Positions 1 to 10,726 of a DNA stretch of 60,000 nt are shown in pieces. How positions within the stretch are numbered: position 1 is the stretch's first letter; every line of letters starts with the position of its first letter. The stretch covers positions 476,975,657 to 477,035,656 of the forward strand of contig NC_081412.1 in assembly GCF_030272615.1 (NCBI RefSeq). Direction: 5' to 3'. Both the position numbers and the translations under genes were made by a program. The notes under the pieces were generated by a model, which ran no database searches, was not told the origin of the DNA, and worked only from the letters and a program-made list of their open reading frames with translations. This DNA is from Cryptomeria japonica. Its lineage: Eukaryota > Streptophyta > Pinopsida > Cupressales > Cupressaceae.

Positions 1-2
1 AG

Positions 3-1703
3 AACAATATAATTTTACATCTGGATATATACAAAAAGGTTTTAATTGAAGTAGTGGATGATTTACCTAATGAACTATATAGAAGATTAGATGCAAAAAG
101 GATTGCAGTGATGGAATTGGATAAGGAACTAAAAGTTGAAAAAATTCTAGTTGTACATCCGGTTAACTCAAAAGAGGAAATTGATGATCTAATTTGTGAG
201 GCTAGCATATCTGTTTTTGCTAGTGGTCATCAACAAGTAAGTTTGATGACAGGTAGAGTAAATGAGATTGTAGAGGAAATTGCTGATAAATGGGATATAT
301 TTTTTGTGGAAAAAGAAAAACAATAGGAAATGAACTGGCCAAAGAAAAAATTCAAGGTGTATTAGAAGGGTAAGGACAAGGGGAAAGGTAAAGTTGGTGG
401 TATTCCAAACATCAAGATCACTGACAATTTAACGCCACCTTTGGATACTGCACCAGTACATATTGTTGATCCACCAGTTACTGACAGTGAAGGTATCACA
501 CATGACAAAACTAATCCTGAATCTGAAATACTATTGACCATGAATGTGGATACTCAGGAAGTGAATATTGTTGTGGACAAGGACACTACACAGGTTAAGG
601 ATGATAATGGCAACATTGCTGAAAAACTAGTAGAGACTATTGAGGTTGAGATCCCAACAGAGCAATCATTACAAACAGAGCAACTGTTGGATACTAGGAA
701 GAACACTGAAGGTATAGATGATGGCATAGAGAAACCTACTGAGTTTGAGACACCGATAGTTGAGCATATAGAGAAACCTACTGAGGCAGAGGTACATATT
801 GAAGCAGAGAAACCGACAATCACTAAGACACCTAAACAATCAGACAAACCTTTACTGGTTGAAATGGAAACTCAGACTGATCCACCAGAGGTTAACACAA
901 GCAAAATGGTTATAAATGTTGGGAGCACATAGGTAATTAAGGTAATAGGTCAGACATCTGACACTTCATCAAGTGAATTCAGACCTACTAATGTAACATA
1001 GGTACTCCTAGACTCAATCAAGAAGATAACAGACTGTAATGCATTGGCCTACAAGGCAATTGATGACACCATACAAATTCTTAAATTGATTGCACCTAAA
1101 TATAACATAGATCATGTAAAGGATTCTTTAGGTAAATTGGACACATTGTCCAAATTCATTGCTGACAATGTAATAACGGTTGATAAGGTGAATGAGGAGG
1201 ACACCGTCAAAGAGAAAGTTGAAAAGGAGAAGAAAAAATTCTTTGAGGACACAAGAAAGAAGTGCACATAACACATGAATACACTATTACCGACACTAAA
1301 CACTACAATTTTGGAATACAAAGAACTATACAGAGAAACATGCAAACCACATCTTTTGACAAAGGACATAGAAAAGGACATCAACAGAGTACAGAAAGAA
1401 ATAGATGACATAGTTGATAACATAATTGGTTCATCCAAACCTATACCAGTTATTGAGCAGGAAATAGAAGGTTTTTAGGAGAAATTGGAGAAATTTGAGA
1501 AAGAGAAGGCAAGGATTAAGTCAAATACTAGAGAACTTAAATACAAACTTGGTCCTAAGTTGGACAATCTAATCTTTCTGAGAAATGAAATCTCTAAGGC
1601 ATTACTTCAAGGAGAACGATCACCAGAAGAGCACATGCATCATCTCATCGACACGATCCAACAGAATGAGACAACCTTGAATGACAACAACAGATTCATG
1701 TAG
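3..1703 (+). pseudogene. unrecognised 3' ORF of CopA, frame kept but broken by stops
   Basis: One forward frame stays free of indels for about 567 codons and is interrupted by seven stops (near 324, 363, 930, 1000, 1269, 1476 and 1701). Six are TAG and one TAA, as expected if CAG or TGG codons were mutated. The N-terminal third is mixed; the middle is rich in Thr, Glu, Pro and Val with recurring EKPTE-type segments; the C-terminal third is Lys/Glu-rich and looks coiled-coil. I see no gag, protease, integrase, RT or RNase H motif. It sits just before the purine tracts and 3' LTR, the position of the extra (env-like) ORF of SIRE-type copia elements, but I cannot assign a function. It is open at the left window edge. 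Confidence 0.5.
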
Positions 1704-1818
1704 AGTCTTAATTTGGTTTTGGCAGATATATTCTAGATTGTAACCAACCGATTACAAACTTTGAGGTGACATTTTTACACTCATTTGACTATTTTTGACA
1801 ACCTTTATCATTGATGTC

Positions 1819-1970
1819 AAAGGGGGAGTAGTGGAGAGAGAAAAATGATTATTCAGAAGAGATCATTTGCTCAGGGGGAGCACATCTTTTTGGTAACTTT
1901 TTGGACTTCAGTTTTTGGAACAGTTTTTGGATTTTTCTCATGAGTGTTGCCATCAATGCCAAAGGCAGAG
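1819..1970 (+). other. repeated polypurine-tract motifs before CopA 3' LTR
   Basis: AAAGGGGGAG at 1819-1828, AGGGGGAG at 1873-1880 and a degenerate AAAGGCAGAG at 1961-1970, the last directly before the LTR start at 1973. The same arrangement is seen in CopC. The working tract should be the last one, and here it is mutated. Confidence 0.6.
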
Positions 1971-1972
1971 AT

Positions 1973-2267
1973 TGTTGGCATTCTACACTCTTATGGCAAT
2001 AATTGATGTTGTCATTGATGGCAACCAACTGGTATTCATCTAGTAAGCCACCGACAGTTACCAACACCGACAATAGACATCTACATACACCGGCAGACAC
2101 TTCATCGATAATAGACATCTACATACACCGACAGACACTTCACCGTCAACGACAACAATGCATACCGACACCCCAACCGACAGGGAATGAACTTTTGTTT
2201 ATTGTATTTAAATGTAATTATCTTTTGTAAAGCCGACATGGAATATTGTAAAAGACTCATATATATC
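1973..2267 (+). repeat. CopA 3' LTR, first part
   Basis: Begins TGTTGGCATT directly after the degenerate purine tract. It contains GTTGTCATTGATGGCAAC, resembling the start of the CopC LTR, and is broken at 2267 by TatB. It resumes at 34064. Confidence 0.75.
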
Positions 2268-3739
2268 TGTAGATGTATAAAAATGACCACATTCCTAAAT
2301 GAATATTTAATGTTCATTTTATTCTCATTCCTCTAGTTTAGTTAAATCTAATTAAATTAAAACATCCACATTCCTCTATTTGATTAAATAAATTATTCAA
2401 TTTATTTATTTAAATTCACTTAAGCCTTTCACATAATTTAATTGAATAAATCATTTTATTTAATTAAATCCCTTCTCTCTACTTTTAATTAAATTTATAT
2501 TTAATTAAATTGTTCACTCCAAATAAATAAATCTAATTTGTTTAAATCCTCCACTTGCAACCACAATTGAAATAAAACAATTTATTTTAATTAAATTCTA
2601 TTTTTCCCACCCACTTGCAAAATCCTACATCTCCCACTTGTCTCCTAAACCTCTTTCTAGATTCTTCTAGAACTTATCTAATCCTAATCAATTAGCCTAG
2701 CCCCTTTAATTATCCCCTTTCCCTAAATTCGAGGATGTCACTTCTGAAATTTGGAGTAAAGTCTTCCAAAGGCATTAAAGCCTTTATGCCTTCAACAAGC
2801 TAACTTGTTGAATACCCCCAATTTGGAAGGAATCTTACAAATTTGTCCCCAAAGTCTTCAAAATCATTAATGGTTAACTAACCCTTTGTGGCATGGTTAG
2901 AGAATTTTTGCCTAACTCAACCCTCATCTAACCCAGGGGTCTCATCAAGCATTCATTGCTTTGACCATGGTTATTCCTTTAACCTTTGCACAAAAGTTTA
3001 TCCTTTGGGTTAAATCTTTATTCAATGGGTAATCTTAACCTAACCTTAACCCTTACCTCCTAAGGTAACCATGAGGTATTCTCAAGCATTTAATGCTTCT
3101 TACATCTCCTCTCAAGCAGTCTTATGTTGACGATTGTCACCATTTCATTGGTGAGAATTGTAAACATGGATTGATAACTTTCAATCTTGGCTCTTGATAA
3201 GATCATCCAATCTTGACCATCCATTGCCCTATTTTTTCCTATAAATAGACCCCTCATTTCCTCATTTTAAGGATCCAAGTCTTTAGCATCATACTTATAC
3301 TAATTTTTAGCAAGCATTTAATCTCTTTTTGAAATAGAAATAATCTAATAAACATTTTAGAAGCATTTCTATCATCATAGTTAATCATATAAACTAGTAT
3401 ATCATGTTAGGATAGTCTTTTACTAATCTCTTCATCTTATCATCACTAGTTTAGTTCATATTTATTAAAATCATGCATAGTTATGATTGCATTCATGTTA
3501 GATTGATCAAAAGCATCCCTCATTCTCATGATTATCATCCCTAAGTCACTTTGCTCAGTGATCTGAGCACAAAGGCATTGGCTTGAGGGGTCTTGTGAGA
3601 TATAGAATAATGGAACACCCCTTGGGAAGTTGAGCTATTCCTTATAGCTCCATAACTTGCACCAAGAGTCCCATTGGTGTGTGGGCAAGTCATTGAATTT
3701 TGTAATTTCCATTTCATTGCACCGCTTTTCTCACATACA
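2268..3739 (+). repeat. TatB 5' LTR (1472 bp)
   Basis: Starts TGTAGATGTATAAAAATG and ends TCACATACA. Closely matches 32603-34058, with scattered substitutions and small indels, e.g. extra ATTTATATTTAATTAA near 2487 that the 3' copy lacks. AT-rich U3 with many TTTAATTAA tracts, TATA box at 3240. A more diverged copy is the solo LTR at 36685. Confidence 0.93.
3240..3248 (+). promoter_or_regulatory. TATA box of TatB 5' LTR
   Basis: TATAAATAG, about 500 bp before the LTR end. The same box is found in the 3' LTR (33559), the solo LTR (37634) and TatG (44724), and as TATAAAAGG in TatF (42478). Its conservation across diverged LTRs supports it as the pol II promoter. Confidence 0.7.
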
Positions 3740-3742
3740 TTT

Positions 3743-4801
3743 TGTTGGTATTTTGGTATGGTTTTGTCATTGATGTCAACACCTACTAAACCTTATCAAA
3801 TCTGGCACTTTGGAGAATCAACAACATTCACTGACAAGCAAATTACTTATGCATAGTCACCGGTATCTGGTACACCGACAGGATATAATGATCACCGACA
3901 CTTGGAATGGCATGGAAAACACTTGGTTATGTTGAAGACATGGTTTGGACACTTTGTCTTGGAAAATCATTTATTAGAATATTCATATTTGCATATTTGT
4001 TGTTACCGGCAAATAGGTCCAGGTTATACACCGATAGGTTTATCTTTTCCAGATCAACATGGCAGGCTATGGAGATGACTTATTATTGTTGTAAATGCAT
4101 TAAGCCGAGATGTTGAATCGGTCATTGCATCAGGCATTATTTTATTTGTAAATTGATTTTATTGTAATATCTCTTAGAGTCGACCTACTAAAATTGGTCC
4201 TAGGTTATGATATAAATGTAAGATCTGATTTGTAAGATCGGATGTGCAATACGAAGAAGAATTGTGTGAAGGTATATGCGAGATGAAGTAGAGCTATACA
4301 CACAGACATCATTTGAAGGTGAAGCAAGGTTTTTGTGAAAGAATATCAGAACTACACCGGTACTGAATACAGCATATGAAGATGCTATTTTGAGAAGTAC
4401 ATCCTTATTGGATTTAACCATCCAATTGTAGTCAGTGTGACTCCTATTTTGTGTTTGAGCAGTGAGCTCTAGGCGCTTGGCCTTTCTGCATGTGCAGACC
4501 CCATTTGTATACACTTACTATCTGTAGTAGTATCATCTAATTGTGGGTAAGGTTTCCTACCGTGGTTTTTCCCCTTACAGGATTTTCACATACAAATATT
4601 GGTGTTAAGTGTTGTGGATGAATTTGTCTTTTTGTTTCATGCATTAATCTTTACTGGTATTGCAATTATCTGATAAAACTATCCACCGGTATAAAACACT
4701 GGTTCACCGGTATTAAGCAATAAGTTGGTTAAGTTGTTTATGTTTTGAATTTATTTGACAAATGATTCACCCCCCCTCTTAGTTGTCTCTGGGACCTAAC
4801 A
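3743..4801 (+). repeat. CopC 5' LTR (1059 bp)
   Basis: TGTTGGTATTTTGG... to ...GGGACCTAACA, matching 15749-16808 along its whole length. Candidate TATA element TATAAATG at 4211. A C-rich run precedes the 3' end. Confidence 0.93.
4211..4218 (+). promoter_or_regulatory. candidate TATA box of CopC LTR
   Basis: TATAAATG, kept at the equivalent site of the 3' LTR (16217). No transcript evidence, so this is inferred from sequence and from conservation between the two LTRs. Confidence 0.45.
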
Positions 4802-4803
4802 AT

Positions 4804-4816
4804 TGGTATCAGAGCC
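4804..4816 (+). other. CopC primer-binding site (initiator tRNA-Met)
   Basis: TGGTATCAGAGCC, two bases after the LTR end. This is the classic site complementary to the 3' end of plant initiator tRNA-Met, used by copia elements and chromoviruses to prime minus-strand DNA synthesis. Confidence 0.95.
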
Positions 4817-4857
4817 TAGTCCTCTTTTACAGAAGTTTAACAATTTGAGGAGATCCA

Positions 4858-5373
4858 ATGTCTACTAACTATTTCAGGAAGGACAGTCCTAAACTTGATG
4901 GAACCAACTATGGCATACGGAAGATCACAATGGAGACACATTTAAATTGCATTGGAAAGGACATATGGGATGTTACAAAGAATGGCTATACTGCTCCTAC
5001 TCAAAGCCAACCTAATCCACCTAACTTGACTAAAGATGAAGAAAATGATTGCAAAGCAAGAGAAGCACTTTTTAGTGCATTAACAGATCAGCAAATGATG
5101 AGATTATCGGATAGATCAACTGCTAAAGCTATTTGGGATCAGTTGGAAACACTGAATGAAGGAGATTCCACAGTCAAAATTGCAAAGCTTGAAAGCTTCC
5201 GGGTCAGGTATGAAAATCTAAAAATGGAAGAAGATGAAAGGAATTCTGCTTTTATGGAAAGAGTTAATGAAATTGTTTTGGGTATTAAATGTTGTGGAGG
5301 AACCTTAACTAAAGATGAAATTGTTTCAAAAGTTTTAAGAGGATTGCCACTAGCATATAAAATGGATCATTGA
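4858..5373 (+). pseudogene. gag: CopC gag, N-terminal part (zinc knuckle deleted)
   Basis: ATG 42 nt after the primer site. The 171-residue product shows the copia Gag (UBN2-type) pattern: a starting YFRKDSPKLDGTNYG segment, a central KAIWDQLETLNEG motif, and LRGLPLAYK near the end. Gag would form the virus-like particle. The C-terminal part with the CCHC zinc knuckle is absent: the sequence passes directly, with a change of frame, into the protease active site at 5372. A deletion between gag and protease explains this. This copy could not make a complete Gag or Gag-Pol. Confidence 0.85.
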
Positions 5374-6495
5374 TTCAGGATGCTCACATCATATGACAGG
5401 TGATAAAGGTAAATTCTTGAACTTTCAAGAATATAATGGAGGTCTAGTGAGATTTGAAGATGATAAATCTTGTCTGATCAAAGGTAAAGGTACAATATCT
5501 CTTGATGGTAAGCATAATACTGACAATGTTTACTATGTTGAAGGTTTAAAGCATAATATTTTGAGTGTTGGTCAATTAGTTGAGAAAGGATTTCAGTTAC
5601 AATTCAAAAATGGAAAATGCAAAATCATGAATAGAACTGGTTTAGAAATTGCAACCGGTAATCAAACTAGAGGTAATATCTTTCATTTGAATAACAATGA
5701 AAAGACATGGTTGATTGCACATATTGATGAAATTTGGCTATGGCATAAGAGACTCTGTCATTTAAACTTTGATTGCATGGTGAAAATCAGTACTACTAAG
5801 GCAGTTAGAGATTTACCTAAAATTGTCAATCCTCACAATACAGTATGTAAAGAATGTCAATTTGGAAAACAAGTTAGAACTACCTTTAAAAGTATTCCAG
5901 AAAAATCCAATAATTCTCTTGACTTAATTCATGCTGATTTATGTGGTCCAGCTAGAACTAAAAGCTTGCAAGGTGATAGATATTTCATGCTAATCATTGA
6001 TGACTATTCTAGAATGTGTTGGGTTACTTTTCTGAGAGAAAAATCAGAAGCACTTGGGAAGTTCAAACTGTTCAAAGCTATGGTAGAAAATGAAACCAGT
6101 AAGAAAATCAAATGTCTAAGATCATATCAAGGAGGAGAATTTACATCTAAGGAATTTAATGCATTCTATGAAGTGAATGGAATCAGAAGACAACTATCAG
6201 CACCTCAGACACCACAACAAAATGGAGTTGTTGAAAGAAAAAACAGAACTATCTTGGATGCACCTAGAAGTATGTTATTAGAAGCAAACCTACCACATGT
6301 ATATTGGAGAGAGGTGGTAAGTACAACGGTCTATACTTTCAACAAAGTTCACATCAAAGGTGAAACCGGTAAGACCCCTCATGAACTATGGTTTGGTATT
6401 ACTCCTACTCTTAAACATTTCAGAATATTTGGAAGCAAATGCTATATTAGAAGAGATGAGTATATTGGGAAATTTGATCCTAGAAGTGATGAAGG
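5363..6495 (+). pseudogene. pol: CopC protease and integrase
   Basis: Begins inside the protease at WIIDSGCSHHMTG (catalytic DSG at 5372), then a copia protease body ending near HNILSVGQL. Integrase follows: zinc-binding H..H..C..C domain (HKRLCHLNFD to CKECQFGK, about 5740-5870), then the catalytic core with D in IHADLCGPA and E in NGVVERKNRT. The second catalytic Asp is replaced: LRSYQGGEF stands where LRSD-x-GGEF is expected (GAT to TAT). The frame runs to 6495, where GagD interrupts it; it resumes at 13501 with the GIFLGYS segment typical of the integrase C-terminus. Confidence 0.9.
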
Positions 6496-7670
6496 TGTAG
6501 CATCCTAAAATTGCGACACTTGCAATTTCGACTGCATTTGGGTCTTCACGATGGCGATGCAACACGGAACCTGAATGGAGACCCCGAAACTTGTTCATGA
6601 CATCAAAAACTGCATTTCTCAGCACCCTGGCCTGATCCTCCTTGCACCTTGCTGTCCCTGGAGGTGGGACCATGGCGCCCAGCGCCCTGGTCCCTGGCCC
6701 TATTTTGGGCCCGGTCTCTTATGGGACTTCAGGTCTTTAAATTTGCAAATTGGAAAATAATCTTCCTAGGTTGGCCTAAGGTCGGTAAAATCAGTCTTTT
6801 AACCCTAAATTGACAAGTATATAAACTACATTTCCTCTCCCATTTTGGTAGATGGAAAAAAGGTGGAAGTAATATTCAAACATTCAAGCATTCAAGCATT
6901 CCTTCAAGCAATTGAGCATTCTAAGTCTCCATTCAAGGCTAAGTGTTGCATTCAAGACAAGGATTCAACCATTGAAGAGGAGATCACATACAACATACAA
7001 CATACTACTACACCTTCGCATGTAAGAATACAAACATTCTTACAACAAGGTATCAGTACTTGTTTACATTACAAACATTTACATTTACAGCATTCTCATT
7101 TCTTGGTTAATTCCAAAACCGGGGTCTAACCTAAAGGCAAACCCCTCATCCCTAACCCCCCAATCGTCCTCTCTTTTCTATGTGTAGGTTGTAGGTACGC
7201 GGCTGTAATTGAAGATCTGGAATCCTTGTGCAGAGATGAACAAATCCACCTTCGTTTCGCGGATTTTTTGGAGGACCGTGTGCACGCCGGGCGCCATCGT
7301 CCCGTCAACTTTCGCTCAAATTTGCAGAACAGCACCGTCTCGACATTTTACTGCTAATTCCAGGTCCACAGCTTCATCCCATATCCCTATCTCTGTTTAT
7401 AAGCAAATCTTTCCTACTTTACATGCATTCCTAGTTCAATCTTCCTATCTACATTTCTTTACAAAAGAGGGTATCCTTGATGTCTTAACCCTTGAAACTC
7501 ATTTAGAATCCAATCTTGCATTGCGTGGGATTGGATCTTGTGGGTTTCAACCCCTCTTTTGAATGTAAAGTCCCTCCTAAGTGAAAAACCATCAACCCTA
7601 GTGACCTCCCTTCTCTCTCCTCGGAGTTGGGGAGGGGAGAACGACTAGGGTTCGATTTTTCCGCTTTACA
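6496..7670 (+). repeat. GagD 5' LTR (1175 bp)
   Basis: TGTAGCATCC... to ...CCGCTTTACA. Positions 7034-7670 match 12859-13495; the first 538 bp, including the TATA box, have no counterpart in the 3' LTR. A 9-bp inverted repeat, TGTAAGAAT / ATTCTTACA, lies at 7021-7029 and 7036-7044, exactly around the point where similarity begins. Confidence 0.88.
6818..6826 (+). promoter_or_regulatory. candidate TATA box of GagD 5' LTR
   Basis: TATATAAAC in the part of the 5' LTR that the 3' LTR lacks. Inferred from sequence only. Confidence 0.45.
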
Positions 7671-7673
7671 TTT

Positions 7674-7692
7674 TGGTGAACCCGACATGAAC
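7674..7692 (+). other. GagD primer-binding site
   Basis: TGGTGAACCCGACATGAAC, three bases after the LTR end. Close to TGGTGAACCTGATGTGAAT (TatF, 42900) and TGGTGAACTCGACGTGAAT (TatG, 45216); different from TatB (16815). I cannot name the tRNA with certainty. Confidence 0.8.
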
Positions 7693-8857
7693 ATCCTCAT
7701 TCTGATTATTCATGGTTAGATCTGAAAAATTTGCTTCCTTAATTACATTTCCATGTTTGATCTTTTGCAAATTTTAGAGGCTAATTGCATAAAAACCCTA
7801 AAATTTTATTTTTAGTAATTGAGCTTGTGAAAGGTTTAATTGTTAATGCTTGTTTCAGATCTCCCCTTCTATTGCAAATTGTCAATTCATATTTGTGCTT
7901 TAATTTTGAAAATTAAGTGGTTAAGTGTCAAAACCCTAATTTTTAAAACCTTCTTGATTCAACCCTTGACTGATAATTTGACTGATCAAAACACCTCCAA
8001 ATCGGCTGTAACTTTGGATTCCGCAATAAAATCACAATATCTTTCATCCCTGAAAATTTGGAAAAAAGTTGCGAGGACCGTGTGCACCCCGAGCGCCATC
8101 GTCCCTGACATTTTTTCCAAAATTTCGGGAGCTAGATCTTACTGTATTTTTCTGCTAAAATCCAGAATTTTGGCTGATTTTATCAATTTTAACACTTCCA
8201 AAATTAAAGTCAAAGTTGGTCTAGTAATTGCTTGGATTAAGGCTTCTAATCATTCAAAAATTGTTGAAATTGAAATCTGTGTTAAAATTGTGTTTCTTAC
8301 TGTCCTAAATCTGAAAAGTGTGTTGGTATTCATTAGAAATTTCAGTGCTTTATTCAAATTTTTGCAGTTTGTGACTTTTGAAATTAAAATGTTTAATTGC
8401 AACAACCCTGATTTCCACTTTCAAATTTGAATTTTGCATGAAATCGAGTCAACTTTCAAATTTCAAAACTTGCATTGCTTTTAGTATTCCCTCTAAGATC
8501 ATAAAATTCAAAATTTCAGTTTCCCTCTCTCTTTTTCAAAATTCAAATTTTACATTTTTCAACAATCTTGGTAGGGTTCAATTTTGAGATTGCAACTTTA
8601 ATTTGGCCTATCTACAGATCGTAAAATCACTCAATTTTTTCAGATTAGCTTTAAAATCATCATAACTTTCATCCCTGAAAATTTCAAAAAAATTTGCGAG
8701 GACCGTGTGCACTCTGTTCGCCACGGTCCCGGACATTTTTTCTGAAATTTCGGGAGATTGTCCTGATTGTATTTAACAGCTTAAATCTAGGAGATTGGTT
8801 GATTTTATTGAAATTTGCTACCTCTAAAATTCAAAATCTTCTCTCTTTCTTTAGTGC
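7693..8857 (+). other. GagD leader with two diverged copies of a ~190-bp unit
   Basis: Non-coding stretch between primer site and gag. Two segments (about 7990-8180 and 8610-8800) resemble each other: CTTTCATCCCTGAAAATTT, then GCGAGGACCGTGTGCAC, then GTCC..GACATTTTTTC and AAATTTCGGGAG. The GAGGACCGTGTGCAC core also occurs in both LTRs (7274 and 13096). In the second leader copy, GGACCGTG and CACGGTCC (about 8700-8730) can pair as an 8-bp hairpin. I see no convincing ORF here. Confidence 0.7.
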
Positions 8858-10726
8858 ATGAGTTTTACAACAATAAGCCCTACTTACACTATTCCCGTTA
8901 GACGAAGCCTTAGAATTAAGTCCTTCCAAGGTTTAATTACTGAGGAGATGGAACCTAATTTGAATGGCCTTTTTAACGAGGACATGGGTAATTCTTCTAA
9001 TCCTCTTAATGATGAAGAAGCTCTCCATGAGGTTTCTATAGAACAACTTTCAAAATTGGATAACCAATTTGATGATTTTTGACAATGGATGTCTCAAGAA
9101 TACCCCGATAGCGAAGCTCTTTCATTAATTGAGGGTCTAAAACGTATGGTTCAAAGTGATAAGAATGGAATTGATATTTTGCGTGGTATTGCACACATTG
9201 TGGATTCGAATGTGATGCCTATGAAGAGTTGTGCCGAAACCTTAGGTTATACACAACCTCCTACTCAAGTTAATCATTCTATTCCTTTGACGACTTCTAT
9301 TGCTAGTATACCTACTTTTACATCAAACATAATGACTACTTCAATACAAGACATTCCCCCTATGATCACCAGTCATGGGGGCAATCCTTCCTCTTCAATC
9401 AATCCAACTTCTTCATTCATTCCTTCAATGAGTGTTCCTATTATATCACCACAAATGAACATGACGCAAGGGGGCAATTCGTTTAATCATTCCATTCCTC
9501 CTTGTAGTGTTCCTCCTTTCCAATCATCTCCTATGCCTAACTATCATAGTGTCCTGCCACCTTACTCTCTACCTTCTTTCAATAACATAACACCTCCATC
9601 ACAATCTAACACGTCTAATATGAACTCTTCGACTGAAGCGACCATTAACAATCTTGCACAAACTGTCTCTTCTTTACAGCAACAAATTGCCTCTATGAAT
9701 CAATCTAAGTTTAGTGTGCCCACATTTGATGTTGCGAGCCCACTTTCTCTTGACATTGTCCGAGCTATTCCCCCTAAACGTGTTGAAATCCCGCATTTGG
9801 AGCTTTATAATGGTAAGGGTGATCCTCTAACACATGTTAAGACCTTTCAAACAATATGTACTGATTTTGCTTATGACCAAAGGTTGCTTGCAAAACTGTT
9901 CACTAGAACATTAAGAGACAAAGCCCTACAATGGTATTGCTCGTTGCCTTCTTATTCTATTTCTTCTTTCGAACAACTTGCAAATGCTTTTATTCAACAA
10001 TTTCAAAACAATATAAGTCCTAAAGTTACTTTGATTGATTTAATGCATTGTAAACAAGGTGTTAAAGAAAAAGTGACTGATTTCATTGGTAGATATAAGC
10101 ATTTGTATGCTCAAATTTCTTTTCCAGTGCCTGACAATGATATTCAAAGAATCTTTATTTCTAATTTACAAAAAGATATTAGAGAAAAACTCCTATTTTC
10201 TGAGTTTACTTCTTTCCAACAGTTGTGCGCAACTCTTCACAATTATCAACTAACTGTGAGTCAAATGGAACAAGCAAATCCTATGGCTCCGAGTGATAAG
10301 GGTGATAGTAGTCAACAACCACTTGGGAAGTTTAAACTGAACAGAGAGTCCATTAAATTCAATGAAAACATCATCAACAACAATTTGAATGTAGCATCAG
10401 GTGTGCCTCCTATTTCTAAGTTTTTCAAGAAAGAAAGAAAGTTTACTCCTTTGAATGAATCATTGCATAGTATTATGAATAAGTTATTGGAACAAAATGT
10501 GTTTACTCTTCCTCCTATAAGGCAAATAGATCCTGCAAAGATTAATTTGCCCTATTTTGATAACAAATCTTTTTGTCAATTTCATCGTCATCCTGGGCAT
10601 GATACTGAAAAATGTTTTGCTTTAAAGGGTAAAATTCAAGATTTGATTGATAATAATACTATCTCTGTTTCTGGTATGAATGATAAAGGCAACACATCTG
10701 TAGCTCCTCCTAACCAAAATCTTTAG
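8858..10726 (+). pseudogene. gag: GagD gag
   Basis: ATG at 8858. The frame is intact apart from a TGA at 9080 (CGA to TGA) and a TAG at 10724. The first 200 residues after the TGA are Ser/Pro/Thr/Asn-rich; a retrotransposon gag fold follows (VEIPHLELYNGKGDPLTHV, then LRDKALQWYCSLP and ANAFIQQF, about 9780-10010); a CX2HX4HX4C knuckle (CQFHRHPGHDTEKC, about 10576-10617) precedes KIQDLIDNN. The same knuckle plus QD(I/L)ID segment ends gag in TatB and TatG, which ties this element to the Tat clade. Product would be the capsid and nucleocapsid. Confidence 0.88.

Noticed and set aside
4804-4816. tRNA gene fragments at the primer sites
   Set aside because: Only 13-19 bases match a tRNA 3' end; they are primer-binding sites, not tRNA genes.
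6575-7129. Short ORFs in the GagD 5' LTR
   Set aside because: They lie in U3/R of the LTR, are absent from the 3' LTR or not conserved in frame, and show no domain.
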